Shown piece after piece: positions 9,978 through 20,072 of a stretch of DNA of 64,000 nucleotides. The position numbers and the translations under genes are program-made. The DNA is from Acrocarpospora catenulata (GTDB lineage Bacteria; Actinomycetota; Actinomycetes; Streptosporangiales; Streptosporangiaceae): the NCBI RefSeq assembly GCF_018476525.1, contig NZ_JAHCST010000036.1, positions 27,319 to 91,318 on the forward strand. The letters are read 5' to 3'. Position 1 is the stretch's first letter, and every line of letters begins with the position of its first letter. The notes under the pieces are model-generated. The model saw only the letters and a list, made by a program, of their open reading frames with translations, ran no database searches and was not told the origin of the DNA.

Positions 9978-10637
9978 ATGGCCGTTCAGATCTCGCCCAG
10001 CATTCTCTCCGCCGACTTCGCCCGCCTCGCCGACGAGGCGGCCCGGGTTGAGGGGGAGGCCGACTGGTTGCATGTCGACGTCATGGACAACCACTTCGTG
10101 CCCAACCTCACCCTCGGCCTGCCGGTGGTGGAGGCGCTGCTGCGGGCCACCTCGATCCCGGTCGACTGCCACCTGATGATCGAGGACCCGGACCGCTGGG
10201 CGCCCGGGTACGCCGAGGCCGGGGCCGGGAGCGTGACCGTGCACGCCGAGGCGGCCAAGGCGCCGGTGCGCACCCTGCGGGCGATCCGCGCCGCCGGGGC
10301 CCGCTCGGGCTTCGCGCTCAACCCGGCCACCGCCGTGGAGCCGTACGAGGACCTGCTGCCCGAGATCGACATGCTGCTGCTGATGACCGTGGAGCCGGGG
10401 TTCGGCGGCCAGCGGTTCCTGGACGTGGTGCTGCCCAAGGTGACCCGGGCCCGGGCTCTGATCGAGAAGCACGGCGGGGAGATCTGGCTCCAGGTGGACG
10501 GCGGCGTCTCCGCCGAGACCATCGAGCGCTGCGCGACGGCCGGGGCGGACGTGTTCGTGGCCGGAAACGCGGTCTACGCGGCCGCTGACCCGGCTGAGGC
10601 GGTGCGCCGGTTGCGGGAGTTGGCCACGGGGTTCTGA
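9978..10637 (+). CDS. rpe: Ribulose-phosphate 3-epimerase
   Basis: Rpe interconverts ribulose-5-phosphate and xylulose-5-phosphate in the pentose phosphate pathway. The 219-residue TIM barrel shows [12 protein letters not shown] at the N-terminus, [12 protein letters not shown] with the metal-binding His and Asp, [19 protein letters not shown] and the QVDGGV phosphate-binding strand. The ATG is placed by family alignment; TAGACT at 9964-9969 followed by 8 nt may be a leaderless promoter box. The gene lies just upstream of the FMN riboswitch. Ribulose-5-phosphate is also a riboflavin precursor, which fits the location. Confidence 0.97.
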   Translation: MAVQISPSILSADFARLADEAARVEGEADWLHVDVMDNHFVPNLTLGLPVVEALLRATSIPVDCHLMIEDPDRWAPGYAEAGAGSVTVHAEAAKAPVRTLRAIRAAGARSGFALNPATAVEPYEDLLPEIDMLLLMTVEPGFGGQRFLDVVLPKVTRARALIEKHGGEIWLQVDGGVSAETIERCATAGADVFVAGNAVYAAADPAEAVRRLRELATGF

Positions 10638-10721
10638 CCGGCCAGGACGTCCGGCAGCCGATCATCTGACACCCGGTCGGCCATTTCCGTGCAAGTCATG
10701 GCACACTGGTATCCGAGCAAA

Positions 10722-10850
10722 GCGTGCTCCGGGGTCGGTGTAATTCCGAACCGGCGGTTAAAGTCCGCGACCCGGCCGAAGCCATCGGCCGGTTGATCTG
10801 GTGAAATTCCAGGACCGACGGTGAAAGTCCGGATGGGAGGCAGCGCGCGA
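10722..10850 (+). ncRNA. FMN riboswitch (RFN element)
   Basis: The conserved RFN core is readable: GTGCTCCGGGGTCGG, AATTCCGAACCGGCGGT, AAAGTCCGCGACCCG, a variable stem with GGCCGAAGCCATCGGCC, then GTGAAATTCCAGGACCGACGG and AAAGTCCGGATGGGAG. These match the order of junction motifs in flavin mononucleotide riboswitches. It sits 110 nt ahead of the ribD start and should reduce riboflavin-operon expression when FMN is high. The region from 10851 to 10959 holds GC-rich pairing segments and the ribD ribosome binding site, consistent with control of translation initiation, but I cannot fold it here. Confidence 0.93.
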
Positions 10851-10959
10851 GCGGGCGGTGGCAGCGCCCCCGGCACCAGCCGGAGCGGCATATCCGCCGT
10901 CCGTTGCCCTTGCGCCGCCCCGGAGTCCGCCTGGAGACACAGGTGAGGAGAGACCCGGG

Positions 10960-12036
10960 GTGTCAGACCAGAGCGACGCCGACTTCATGCGGCGCGCCAT
11001 CGCGCTAGCCGCCCACGGCCTCGGCGGCACCAGCCCCAACCCCGTGGTGGGCTGCGTCGTGCTGGACTCGTCGGGCAACCCGGTGGGGGAGGGCTACCAC
11101 GCCCGCGCCGGCGGGCCGCACGCCGAGATCCACGCCCTGCGCGCGGCGGGGGACTGGGCCAGGGACGGCACCGCGTACGTCACGCTGGAGCCCTGCGACC
11201 ACATCGGCAGGACCGGGCCGTGCAGCCAGGCGCTGATCGAGGCGGGCGTGCGCCGGGTCGTGGTGGCGGTCACCGACCCCAACCCGCTGGCCGCCGGCGG
11301 CGTGGCCCGGCTGCGGGCGCACGGCATCCAGGTGGACACCGGGGTGCTGGCCGAGGAGGCCGAGGCGGGCAACGCGGCCTGGCTGACCTCGGTACGGCTC
11401 GGCCGGCCGTACGTGACCTGGAAGTTCGCGGCGACGCTGGACGGACGCTCGGCGGCACAGGACGGCACCAGCAAGTGGATCACCTCCACCCAGGCACGCG
11501 GCGACGCGCACCGGCTGCGCGCCCAGCAGGACGCCATCCTGGCCGGGATCGGCACCGTGCTCGCCGACGACCCCCGGCTGACCGCCCGCCCGGCCGGCCC
11601 CAAACCCCTGCTCCGGGTGGTGCTGGACAGCGACGGCCGCACCCCGCCGGAGGCGCGCGTGCTGGACTCCGCCGCCCCCACCCTGATCGCGATCGCCGAC
11701 GACGCCAAAGCCCCCGAGGCCGACTACGTCCGCCTGCCGCGCGTGCCCGGCGGCCTGGACCTGACCGCCCTGCTGGCCGAGCTGCGCGCCCGCGGCGTGG
11801 TGAGCCTGATGGTGGAGGGCGGCCCCGTGGTGGCCGGGGCCTTCGTGAAAGCCGGGCTGGTGGACCGGGTGGTCGCCTATCTGGCCCCGGCCCTGCTCGG
11901 CTCGGGCGCCGCCGCGCTGGGCCCGGCCGGGGTGGCCACCATCGGCGGCACCCACCGGCTGGAGTTCCTCGACGTCGCCCCCGTCGGGCCGGACCTGCGG
12001 ATCACCGCCCGGCCGATCCCCCTGAAGGAGTTGTAG
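10960..12036 (+). CDS. ribD: Bifunctional pyrimidine deaminase/reductase
   Basis: RibD deaminates the pyrimidine ring of the GTP cyclohydrolase II product and then reduces its ribosyl side chain, in riboflavin synthesis. The N-terminal cytidine-deaminase-like zinc site is H54-A-E56 with C79 and C88 in the PCxHxGxxxPC pattern. The reductase domain (from about residue 145) shows TWKFAATLDGRSA, SKWITS and VEGGP. I moved the start to GTG 10960 because GAGGAG at 10945-10950 precedes it at good spacing; an in-frame opening further upstream runs into the riboswitch. The product is 358 residues. It is the first gene of the riboflavin operon. Confidence 0.96.
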   Translation: MSDQSDADFMRRAIALAAHGLGGTSPNPVVGCVVLDSSGNPVGEGYHARAGGPHAEIHALRAAGDWARDGTAYVTLEPCDHIGRTGPCSQALIEAGVRRVVVAVTDPNPLAAGGVARLRAHGIQVDTGVLAEEAEAGNAAWLTSVRLGRPYVTWKFAATLDGRSAAQDGTSKWITSTQARGDAHRLRAQQDAILAGIGTVLADDPRLTARPAGPKPLLRVVLDSDGRTPPEARVLDSAAPTLIAIADDAKAPEADYVRLPRVPGGLDLTALLAELRARGVVSLMVEGGPVVAGAFVKAGLVDRVVAYLAPALLGSGAAALGPAGVATIGGTHRLEFLDVAPVGPDLRITARPIPLKEL

Positions 12037-12626
12037 ATGTTCACCGGAATCGTGGAGGAACTCGGCGAGGTGGTGCGGATCGACCGGCTGGGCGCCGACG
12101 CCGCCCGGCTGGCGGTACGCGGGAAGCTGGTCACCGTGGGCACCGGGCACGGCGAGTCGATCGCGGTCAACGGCGTCTGCCTGACCGTGGTGGACGTGAC
12201 CGGTGAGGTGTTCACCGCCGACGTGATGAAGGAGACCCTGGACCGCTCGTGCCTGGGGGTGCTCCAGCCCGGGTCGCGGGTGAACCTGGAGCGGGCCGTC
12301 CGGGTGGACCAGCGGCTGGGCGGCCACATCATGCAGGGTCACGTGGACGGCACGGGGGTCATCCTGACCCGCGAGCCCACCCCGCACTGGGAGGTGGTCC
12401 GCCTCTCCCTCCCATCCGATTTGTCGCGCTATGTAGTGGAAAAGGGATCGATCGCGGTGGACGGTGTGAGCCTCACCGTGACCGCCGTTGACGAGCGGAG
12501 CTTCGCGGTCAGCCTGATCCCCGCCACCCTCGCGCTCACCACGCTCGGCGCCAAGCAGCCGGGCGACCCCGTCAACCTCGAGGTCGACGTCATCGCCAAG
12601 TACGTCGAGAAGCTAGTGATCAGATC

Positions 12627-12630
<4 letters not shown>
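12037..12630 (+). CDS. ribE: Riboflavin synthase alpha subunit
   Basis: This enzyme dismutates two 6,7-dimethyl-8-ribityllumazine molecules to riboflavin. The 197 residues hold two tandem lumazine-binding barrels: [12 protein letters not shown] at the start of the first and [13 protein letters not shown] at the start of the second, each with its own [11 protein letters not shown] or [11 protein letters not shown] strand. The ATG directly follows the ribD stop (TAG then ATG with no gap). Its stop overlaps the ribBA start, so translation is probably coupled. Confidence 0.97.
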
Positions 12631-14338
<1,708 letters not shown>

Positions 14339-14369
14339 TCGAGGGGGCGGCGCGATACCGTACGGTGCT

Positions 14370-14822
14370 GTGCGTGATCCACTGCCGCCCCAGCTGCCCA
14401 TGACCTGGCGCCCGCGCCGCGCCCGTTTCGTCGCGTACGGCCTGGCGGCGGTGATGGTCACCGGGGCCATCGTGCTGGCGATCTTGCTGCCCGCGCAGTT
14501 CAAGATCCCCGACCGGATCGGCATCCTGGTCTTCTTCGGCCTGGTCGCCTGGGTGCTGCACCTGCTCGGCCGCCTCCGGGTGGTGGCGGACGAGCGCGGC
14601 ATCACCGTGGTCAACGCGCTGCGCACGCACCGCTACGAGTGGGCCGAGGTGCTGGACGTGACCCTGGCCGGCGCCGACCCCTGGCCCCGGCTGGACATCG
14701 CCGACGGCAGCGTGGTGGGCGCGATGGGCATCCAGGGCTCGGAGAAGCAGCGGGCCGCCCAGGCGGTGGCCGAACTCCGCCTGCTCATCAAAGCCAAGGG
14801 CGAGGCCCCCGAGGACCGCTGA
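14370..14822 (+). CDS. Membrane protein with a PH-like domain
   Basis: The 150-residue product has two predicted membrane helices (about residues 21-43 and 49-68), then a cytoplasmic beta-rich segment (VVADERGITVVNALRTHRYEWAEV) like the bacterial PH domain family common beside riboflavin genes in actinobacteria. No enzymatic residues are evident. The GTG start follows TACCGT (14356-14361) by 8 nt and no ribosome binding site is seen, so it may be leaderless. It lies 31 nt after ribH. Its role is unknown. Confidence 0.8.
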   Translation: MRDPLPPQLPMTWRPRRARFVAYGLAAVMVTGAIVLAILLPAQFKIPDRIGILVFFGLVAWVLHLLGRLRVVADERGITVVNALRTHRYEWAEVLDVTLAGADPWPRLDIADGSVVGAMGIQGSEKQRAAQAVAELRLLIKAKGEAPEDR

Positions 14823-14823
14823 T

Positions 14824-14866
14824 CCGGGCTGATCGAGGGGGTGAGGATCGGCTACCCCACCCCGGA
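14824..14866 (+). terminator. Possible terminator between the riboflavin region and the fxs locus
   Basis: Outer arms ATCCGG and CCGGAT enclose GGGGGTG and CACCCC arms (14837-14863), giving a nested GC-rich hairpin just after the PH-domain gene stop. No T tract follows, so this is tentative. Confidence 0.3.
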
Positions 14867-14993
14867 TGACTGCTGGTGTAACGAGATCCGCCGGGGTAAC
14901 GTCGGGGGGCACTCCGGATTTGGTACGACGTTGTGCCCAAGTCCTACTCCACGGGAAATCCTCGACAAGTCTCGATAAATGGGGTGGCGGGCT

Positions 14994-15095
14994 ATGTCTG
15001 AGCTCATGTCTGACGTGGTGGTGGATCTCGCGGATGTGCCACTTGCTGAAATCGTCATCGACGACGGATCGGTGGCCTTCAACTCGGCGATCTGA
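14994..15095 (+). CDS. fxsA: FxSxx-COOH RiPP precursor peptide
   Basis: This is a 33-codon gene. The peptide ends in FNSAI before TGA, matching the F-x-S-x-x-COOH signature of FxsA precursors, and the middle carries the acidic, hydrophobic leader-like segment DLADVPLAEI. It is followed 72 nt later by fxsB, whose family forms a three-residue cyclophane between the Phe ring and the Ser beta-carbon. In this peptide the expected crosslink is Phe29 to Ser31; that is inference from the family. ATG 14994 has GGGGTGG upstream; another in-frame ATG at 14979 overlaps that G-run and is less likely. The surrounding DNA is less GC-rich than its flanks. Confidence 0.88.
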   Translation: MSELMSDVVVDLADVPLAEIVIDDGSVAFNSAI

Positions 15096-15167
15096 CCCGG
15101 CGGAAACGGGTCCGGTGCCGAGCCGAATGAGCCGGGTGGCGGTATGAGCTGGGCGGTGTGAAGCGGT

Positions 15168-17324
15168 ATGGCCGGTCTCATCCCGCTCCGGCAGTTCGTG
15201 GTGAAGGTCGCCAGCCGGTGCGACCTGGCGTGTGATCACTGCTACGTGTACACGCACGCCGACCAGAGCTGGCAGGGCCGCCCGGCGTACCTGTCGGCGG
15301 AGACGGCCGCCCTGGTGGCCGACCGCATCGCCGAGCACGCCCGGCGCCACCGGCTGACCGACGTGCACGTGGTGCTGCACGGCGGGGAGCCGCTGCTGGC
15401 CGGGGTGGACCGGCTTCGCCGCACCGCCAGGGAGCTGCGCCGCGCCCTGGACGGCGTGGCCGCGCTTGACCTGCGCGTGCACACCAACGGCGTACTGCTG
15501 GACGCCGCGTTCTGCCGGATGTTCCGGGAGGAGGAGATCGGCGTCGGCCTGTCCCTGGACGGCGACCGGGCCGCGCACGACCGCCACCGGGTGCACCGTG
15601 ACGGCCGGGGCAGCTTCGACCAGGTGGTCCGCGCGGTGGCCCTGCTCCGCGAGCACGCCCCGGAACGGTACGCGGGCCTGCTCTGCACGGTGGACGTGCG
15701 CAACGACCCGATCCGCGTCTACGAGACCCTGATCGGCCTGGAGCCGCCCAGGGTCGACTTCCTGCTCCCGCACGCCACCTGGGACAACCCCCCGCCGGGG
15801 ACCGGTGGGGAGGCCACGCCGTACGCGGACTGGCTGCTGGCCGTCTACCGGCGCTGGCAGGCCGACGGACGGCCCACCCGGGTGCGCATGTTCGAGTCGA
15901 TCATCCTCACCAGCCGGGGCGGCCGCAGCCTCACCGAGTCCCTCGGCCTCAGCCCCACCGACCTGGTCGTGATCGAGACCGACGGCGGCTACGAGCAGGC
16001 CGACTCCCTCAAGACCGCCTTCGACGGCGCCCCGGCCACCGGCCTCAACGCCCGCGACCACCCCCTCGACCTGGTGGCCGCCCACCCCGGCATCACCGCC
16101 AGGCAACTCGGCAAGGCCGGCCTCACCCCCACCTGCCAGAGCTGCTCCCTGGTGGACAGCTGCGGCGGCGGCCTCTACGCCCACCGCTACCGAACCGGCA
16201 CCGGCTTCCACAACCCATCCGTCTACTGCACCGACCTGACCGAACTCATCCAGACCATCCGCGACGGCCTGCCACCCCGTCCCCCCGAACTCGGCTTCTC
16301 CGCCGACATGCTGGAGCTGCTCGGCACCGCCCGCGGCGACCCCGCCGAGGTGGCCCACCTGCTCAGGGCCCAGCGTGGCCTGACCCGCAAGGGCGTCGCG
16401 CAGGCCACCCGGGTCTCCGGCGTCTGGCCGTTACTGGTCCGCCTGGACCGCGAGCACCGCGCCGCCGTGGACCACGTCTTCGACTATCCGTACGTCCGGG
16501 CCTGGGCGGCCGTGCAGCGGCGGCGTGGCCAGGTGGCGGTCGAGCACCGGGGCCACCTGGCCGCCATCGTGGCCGCGGTGGCGTTGCGCGCGGGCGAGCG
16601 GCTTCGGGTCAGGGTGCCGGTCCTGGACGGCCGGGTTCACCTGCCAGGCCTGGGCAGGCTCACCGTGGGCGAGGGCACCGAAGCCCAGGTCACCGTCTCC
16701 GACGGCACCTTCGAGGTCCGCGCAGGACACCGCAGGTTCGGCCCCGGCGACCCCGCCTGGGAACCCGTCCGGGTCCTGTACGACGGCGACCTGACCGTGC
16801 TCCTGGACGACGTCGACCGCTACCGGACGGGCTTCGGCCCCCAGATCCGCGAACGCCTCGACGCGGCCGAGTTCGACCGCTTACGTGAGGTGTTCGCGGC
16901 AGCCTGGGACCTGCTGGCCCGGGAACACCCGAGCCGTGCGGCCGCGATGCGCTCAGGGCTGCGCGTGATCACGCCCGTGGCGGGCGACGGCGCGGTGACC
17001 CGCGCCGCCTACGGCGCCGTCGCCCTCGGCCCGGCCACCGACCCCGCCGCGATGGCCCTCACCCTGGCCCGCGAGTTCCAGCGCGCCCAGCTGGGGGCGC
17101 TGGACGACATGTTCCACCTCACCGAGGGCAACCGGGAGGCCGAGGAGCGCCTGTACGCGGCCTACGGGCGGCTGGCGCACGCCGATTACCTGGGCGCGGC
17201 GGGGCGCACGCTGGCCCGGCAGGCGGGCGACCTGCTGGATGATCCCGCCCTGTTCGATCTGTCCCCGCTGGGAAAGAGACTGGTGGGCGAGATGCGCAGG
17301 GCGGCGGCCCGGCTCGGCCCGTGA
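15168..17324 (+). CDS. fxsB: FxsB radical SAM/SPASM cyclophane maturase with C-terminal HExxH-like domain
   Basis: The 718-residue protein should install the FxS cyclophane on FxsA. The radical SAM cluster ligands are C18, C22 and C25 (CDLACDHC); HGGEPLL follows near residue 65. SPASM-type cysteines are at C323, C326, C332 and C354. Residues from about 385 to the end resemble the HEXXH-motif domain linked to FxSxx systems, but the motif at 635-639 reads REFQR, so both metal-binding histidines are replaced by Arg. The second domain is therefore probably non-catalytic, perhaps binding the leader peptide. Start ATG 15168 lies 72 nt after fxsA; I see no strong ribosome binding site. Confidence 0.93.
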   Translation: MAGLIPLRQFVVKVASRCDLACDHCYVYTHADQSWQGRPAYLSAETAALVADRIAEHARRHRLTDVHVVLHGGEPLLAGVDRLRRTARELRRALDGVAALDLRVHTNGVLLDAAFCRMFREEEIGVGLSLDGDRAAHDRHRVHRDGRGSFDQVVRAVALLREHAPERYAGLLCTVDVRNDPIRVYETLIGLEPPRVDFLLPHATWDNPPPGTGGEATPYADWLLAVYRRWQADGRPTRVRMFESIILTSRGGRSLTESLGLSPTDLVVIETDGGYEQADSLKTAFDGAPATGLNARDHPLDLVAAHPGITARQLGKAGLTPTCQSCSLVDSCGGGLYAHRYRTGTGFHNPSVYCTDLTELIQTIRDGLPPRPPELGFSADMLELLGTARGDPAEVAHLLRAQRGLTRKGVAQATRVSGVWPLLVRLDREHRAAVDHVFDYPYVRAWAAVQRRRGQVAVEHRGHLAAIVAAVALRAGERLRVRVPVLDGRVHLPGLGRLTVGEGTEAQVTVSDGTFEVRAGHRRFGPGDPAWEPVRVLYDGDLTVLLDDVDRYRTGFGPQIRERLDAAEFDRLREVFAAAWDLLAREHPSRAAAMRSGLRVITPVAGDGAVTRAAYGAVALGPATDPAAMALTLAREFQRAQLGALDDMFHLTEGNREAEERLYAAYGRLAHADYLGAAGRTLARQAGDLLDDPALFDLSPLGKRLVGEMRRAAARLGP

Positions 17325-17352
17325 AACCGATCGCCGAACTCTGGGGTGCTGG

Positions 17353-18168
17353 GTGACTCCTTCTGACACGGAAGTGGTCCACACCCGTGCCACGCTCGCG
17401 CGCGACCTGCGCCGGATCGGCCTGCCCAGGGGCGGCATCGTGCTGGTGCACTCCTCGCTCAGCGAAGTGGGCACGGTGGCGGGCGGCCCGGCCGCCGTGA
17501 TCGCCGCCGTCCGCGACGTGCTCGGCCCGGAGGGCACCCTGGTCGCCCCTACCTTCACCGAGCACAATTCCCTGTCGTCGAATGCCTATCTTGAGGCCGT
17601 ACAGGGCATGACGCCCGCCGAGAAAATGTGGTATCACGCGCAAATGCCGCCATTTGATCGTGAAACCATGCCTTCGCGCGGCATGGGGCAGATTCCGGAG
17701 CAGTTACGGATGACCCCCGGCGCCATTCGCAGCGACCATCCGCAGACCTCGTTCGCCGCGCTCGGCCCGGCCGCGGCCACGCTCATGGACGGCCACGATC
17801 GGAAATGCCATCTCGGCGAGCTTTCCCCGCTCGGCGCGATGTACCGGACCGGCGCCCATATCCTCCTGCTCGGGGCCGGCTACGACTCCTGCTCGGCATT
17901 CCATCTCGCCGAGTATCGTCAACCGGAACCTCCGGAGGCGGTCTACCGTTGTGTGGTCAAGACGCCGGACGGACGACGGGAATGGTGCGAATATATGGAC
18001 ATCGTTCTTGATGACACGGACTTCGCTTGTATTGGTGAAGCGCTTGACCGAACGGGAATCGTCAATCGCGGAGAGGTCGGTTCCGCCCCGACCCGGCTCG
18101 CTCCGATGGGCCCGGCCGTGGACTTCGCCACGCGCTGGCTCGCCGAGAACCGGCGCGGAACAGGCTGA
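17353..18168 (+). CDS. AAC(3)-family N-acetyltransferase homologue in the fxs locus
   Basis: The 271-residue product has the fold-defining motifs of the aminoglycoside 3-N-acetyltransferase family: VLVHSSLSEVG near residue 33, GGPAAVIAAV, GTLVAPTFTEHN, and SDHPQTSFAALG with the family His at residue 129. Known members transfer acetyl from acetyl-CoA to an amine. Whether this one acts on an antibiotic, on modified FxsA or on another amine cannot be told. GTG 17353 is chosen over an in-frame opening at 17239 inside fxsB; it lies 28 nt after the fxsB stop. GC content drops noticeably from about 17560 to 18060. fxsC follows after 7 nt, suggesting one operon. Confidence 0.85.
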   Translation: MTPSDTEVVHTRATLARDLRRIGLPRGGIVLVHSSLSEVGTVAGGPAAVIAAVRDVLGPEGTLVAPTFTEHNSLSSNAYLEAVQGMTPAEKMWYHAQMPPFDRETMPSRGMGQIPEQLRMTPGAIRSDHPQTSFAALGPAAATLMDGHDRKCHLGELSPLGAMYRTGAHILLLGAGYDSCSAFHLAEYRQPEPPEAVYRCVVKTPDGRREWCEYMDIVLDDTDFACIGEALDRTGIVNRGEVGSAPTRLAPMGPAVDFATRWLAENRRGTG

Positions 18169-18175
18169 GGCCGGC

Positions 18176-18838
18176 ATGACGCAGATCCGGCCGGGCGCGC
18201 GCAGACACGATCCCCCCACGGCGTCCAAGACGGCGGATCCGTACTTCTTCCTGTCCTACGCCCACGCGCCGTCGATCCGGGGACAGGACGACCCGGACTA
18301 TCTCATCGAACAGGTGCTCACCGACCTGTCCACCCACATCATGCACATGACCGACCACCCGGACGGGCCGGTCGGAATCATCGACCGGCATATTCCCGCC
18401 GGAAAAGCCTGGAAAGCCGACATCCTCGGCGCGCTCGCCCGCTGCCGGGTGCTGCTGGCCTTCTATTCCGACCGGTACTTCTCCAGTGAGTGGTGCGGCA
18501 TGGAATGGCACGCGTTCAGCGTCCGGGAGGACCTGCACGCCAATCTCACCGGCAATCCGGTGCACGCCATCGTCCCGGTCTTCTGGACCCCGGTGGACCA
18601 GGAGGACCTGCCCGAGGTCGCGCAGAGCCGCCAATTCAGCTTCGCCAACATGGGCGACCACTACAAAAGCGGGGGACTGTACGGACTGGCTGCCCGGCGC
18701 CGTTACCGCGACGACTACGACGTCGCCACATTCGAGATCGCCCAGAACATCGTGCTGACCGCGAAGAGCACCCGGCTCCGCCCGTGCGGCACCCAGGATT
18801 TCCCCGACCTGAGGAACGTGTTCGATGAAAGCGAATGA
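18176..18838 (+). CDS. fxsC: TIR-like protein FxsC (short copy)
   Basis: The 220-residue product begins its domain with DPYFFLSYAHAP and has the segment FYSDRYFSSEWCGMEWHAF, the TIR/FxsC pattern. W106, C107 and E110 match the WCxxE arrangement in which the Glu is catalytic in NAD-cleaving TIR domains. A strand like HAIVPVFWTPV completes the alpha/beta domain. The start is ATG 18176, 7 nt after the acetyltransferase gene. It overlaps the next gene by 14 nt. Family knowledge places FxsC in FxSxx-COOH loci with unknown activity; NADase function here is a hypothesis based only on the retained Glu. Confidence 0.87.
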   Translation: MTQIRPGARRHDPPTASKTADPYFFLSYAHAPSIRGQDDPDYLIEQVLTDLSTHIMHMTDHPDGPVGIIDRHIPAGKAWKADILGALARCRVLLAFYSDRYFSSEWCGMEWHAFSVREDLHANLTGNPVHAIVPVFWTPVDQEDLPEVAQSRQFSFANMGDHYKSGGLYGLAARRRYRDDYDVATFEIAQNIVLTAKSTRLRPCGTQDFPDLRNVFDESE

Positions 18839-20072
18839 CATCGGACCATATTTCTTTCTCAGCCACGCCCGGACGCCGTCGGCCCCCGCCGACCGCGCCG
18901 AGTCCAACCGGTTCGTCGGCAAGTTCTACCGGGACCTCAACCGGGGACTGGCCGAGTTCGCGGGCCGGGTGACCGGCTTCATGGAGGAACGCCGCGTGGC
19001 GCCCGGCGTCCCGCTGCCCGAGGACGTGTTGCGCGCGGTCTCCTCCTGCAAGGTGCTGGTTCCGCTCTACTCCGATCGGTACTTCGCCGACCAGGCCTGC
19101 GCGGTGGAGTGGAAGCTGTTCACCCGCAGGGGGGAGAGCGGCGCCGCCCCCGTGCTCGGCTCCATCGTGCCCGCGGTGTGGAGCCCCGTGGACTTCTCCG
19201 AACTCCCGGCCGAGGTGCGTTCGGTGCCCTTCGACCCCACCGAGTTCGGCTCGGCCTACGCCGACTACGGCCTGTACGGCCTGGTCAGGCTCTCCCGGTT
19301 CGAGACCGAGTACCACACCGCCGTGCGCCACCTGGCCGAGCGCATCGCCGCCGCGGGGAGCCGGTCCCACCTGCGGTCCGGCTGGGGCGGGCCCGCCGAG
19401 GTGCGCCCGGCCGCCTTCACCGGTTCGACCACCCGGCCGCCGCTGCGCCTCATGGTGGCCGCCCGGCCCCGGCCGGGGGACTCGCCGCTGGACTGGAACC
19501 CCTACCACTCCCGGTCCGGCAAGCCGATCGTGGCGCTGGCCTCGTACCTGCTGGCGAACCTGAAGTACCAGCCGAAGGCGGTGACCTTCGAGGAGGCCGC
19601 GCCCGGCCTGCTCGAAGAGACCGTGCCCGCCGGGCCGGGGCTGCTTCTGGTGGACCCCTGGGCGCTCGCCGATCCCGCCGTCGCCGACGGGCTCCGCCGG
19701 TTCGACGAACTGGACCGTCCGTGGATCCGTGTCATGGTCCTGATCGGCGCCGGGGCGGACCGGAATTCCGATAGCGTGACGAATCTCACGCGCCAGGTGG
19801 CCGCGGTGTTCCGGAACCGGTTCGCCGCCGAGGAGCGGTCGTCCACGAAGGAGGCCCTCCGCGGCATCGTGTCCGTCGAGGAGTTCGAGGCGATCCTGCC
19901 CCATCTGGTGCGCATCGTCAGCAAGCAGTACCTGAAAAAGCTGACGGAGAACCTGGAAAGTGTGACGCAGACCGCTCCCAGCCAGGCCGCGGAGTTCCCG
20001 CGGCCCCGCCTGAAGGGTCCTGCGCTGTTCAACGGCGATCGCGACGCGGAGGAACGGCATGACCGGCCTTGA
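18825..20072 (+). CDS. fxsC: TIR-like protein FxsC (long copy) with FxsC C-terminal domain
   Basis: The 415-residue product starts with GPYFFLSHARTPS and a TIR-like domain (about 1-185) that has LYSDRYFADQACAVEWKLF. E95 aligns with the TIR glutamate, but the usual Ser-Trp-Cys before it is replaced by Asp-Gln-Ala. A linker is followed by a second alpha/beta region (about 205-370: LRLMVAARPRPGD, GLLLVDPWALAD, IRVMVLIGAGAD) as in long FxsC proteins. It overlaps the short fxsC by 14 nt and fxsT by 14 nt, so all three are probably translationally coupled. Confidence 0.87.
   Translation: MKANDIGPYFFLSHARTPSAPADRAESNRFVGKFYRDLNRGLAEFAGRVTGFMEERRVAPGVPLPEDVLRAVSSCKVLVPLYSDRYFADQACAVEWKLFTRRGESGAAPVLGSIVPAVWSPVDFSELPAEVRSVPFDPTEFGSAYADYGLYGLVRLSRFETEYHTAVRHLAERIAAAGSRSHLRSGWGGPAEVRPAAFTGSTTRPPLRLMVAARPRPGDSPLDWNPYHSRSGKPIVALASYLLANLKYQPKAVTFEEAAPGLLEETVPAGPGLLLVDPWALADPAVADGLRRFDELDRPWIRVMVLIGAGADRNSDSVTNLTRQVAAVFRNRFAAEERSSTKEALRGIVSVEEFEAILPHLVRIVSKQYLKKLTENLESVTQTAPSQAAEFPRPRLKGPALFNGDRDAEERHDRP

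Noticed and set aside
14866..15147. A 93-codon frame covering fxsA in another frame
   Set aside because: Composition is unnatural (Ser/Trp/Cys-rich) and it has no ribosome binding site; the 33-codon frame at 14994 carries the FxSxx-COOH end.
17070..17084. Active metallopeptidase or hydroxylase site in FxsB
   Set aside because: The motif reads REFQR rather than HExxH, so a metal site of the usual kind cannot form.
17353..18168. Dedicated aminoglycoside resistance gene
   Set aside because: Only the fold family is supported. The operon context points to a role within the fxs system, and no aminoglycoside pathway is nearby.
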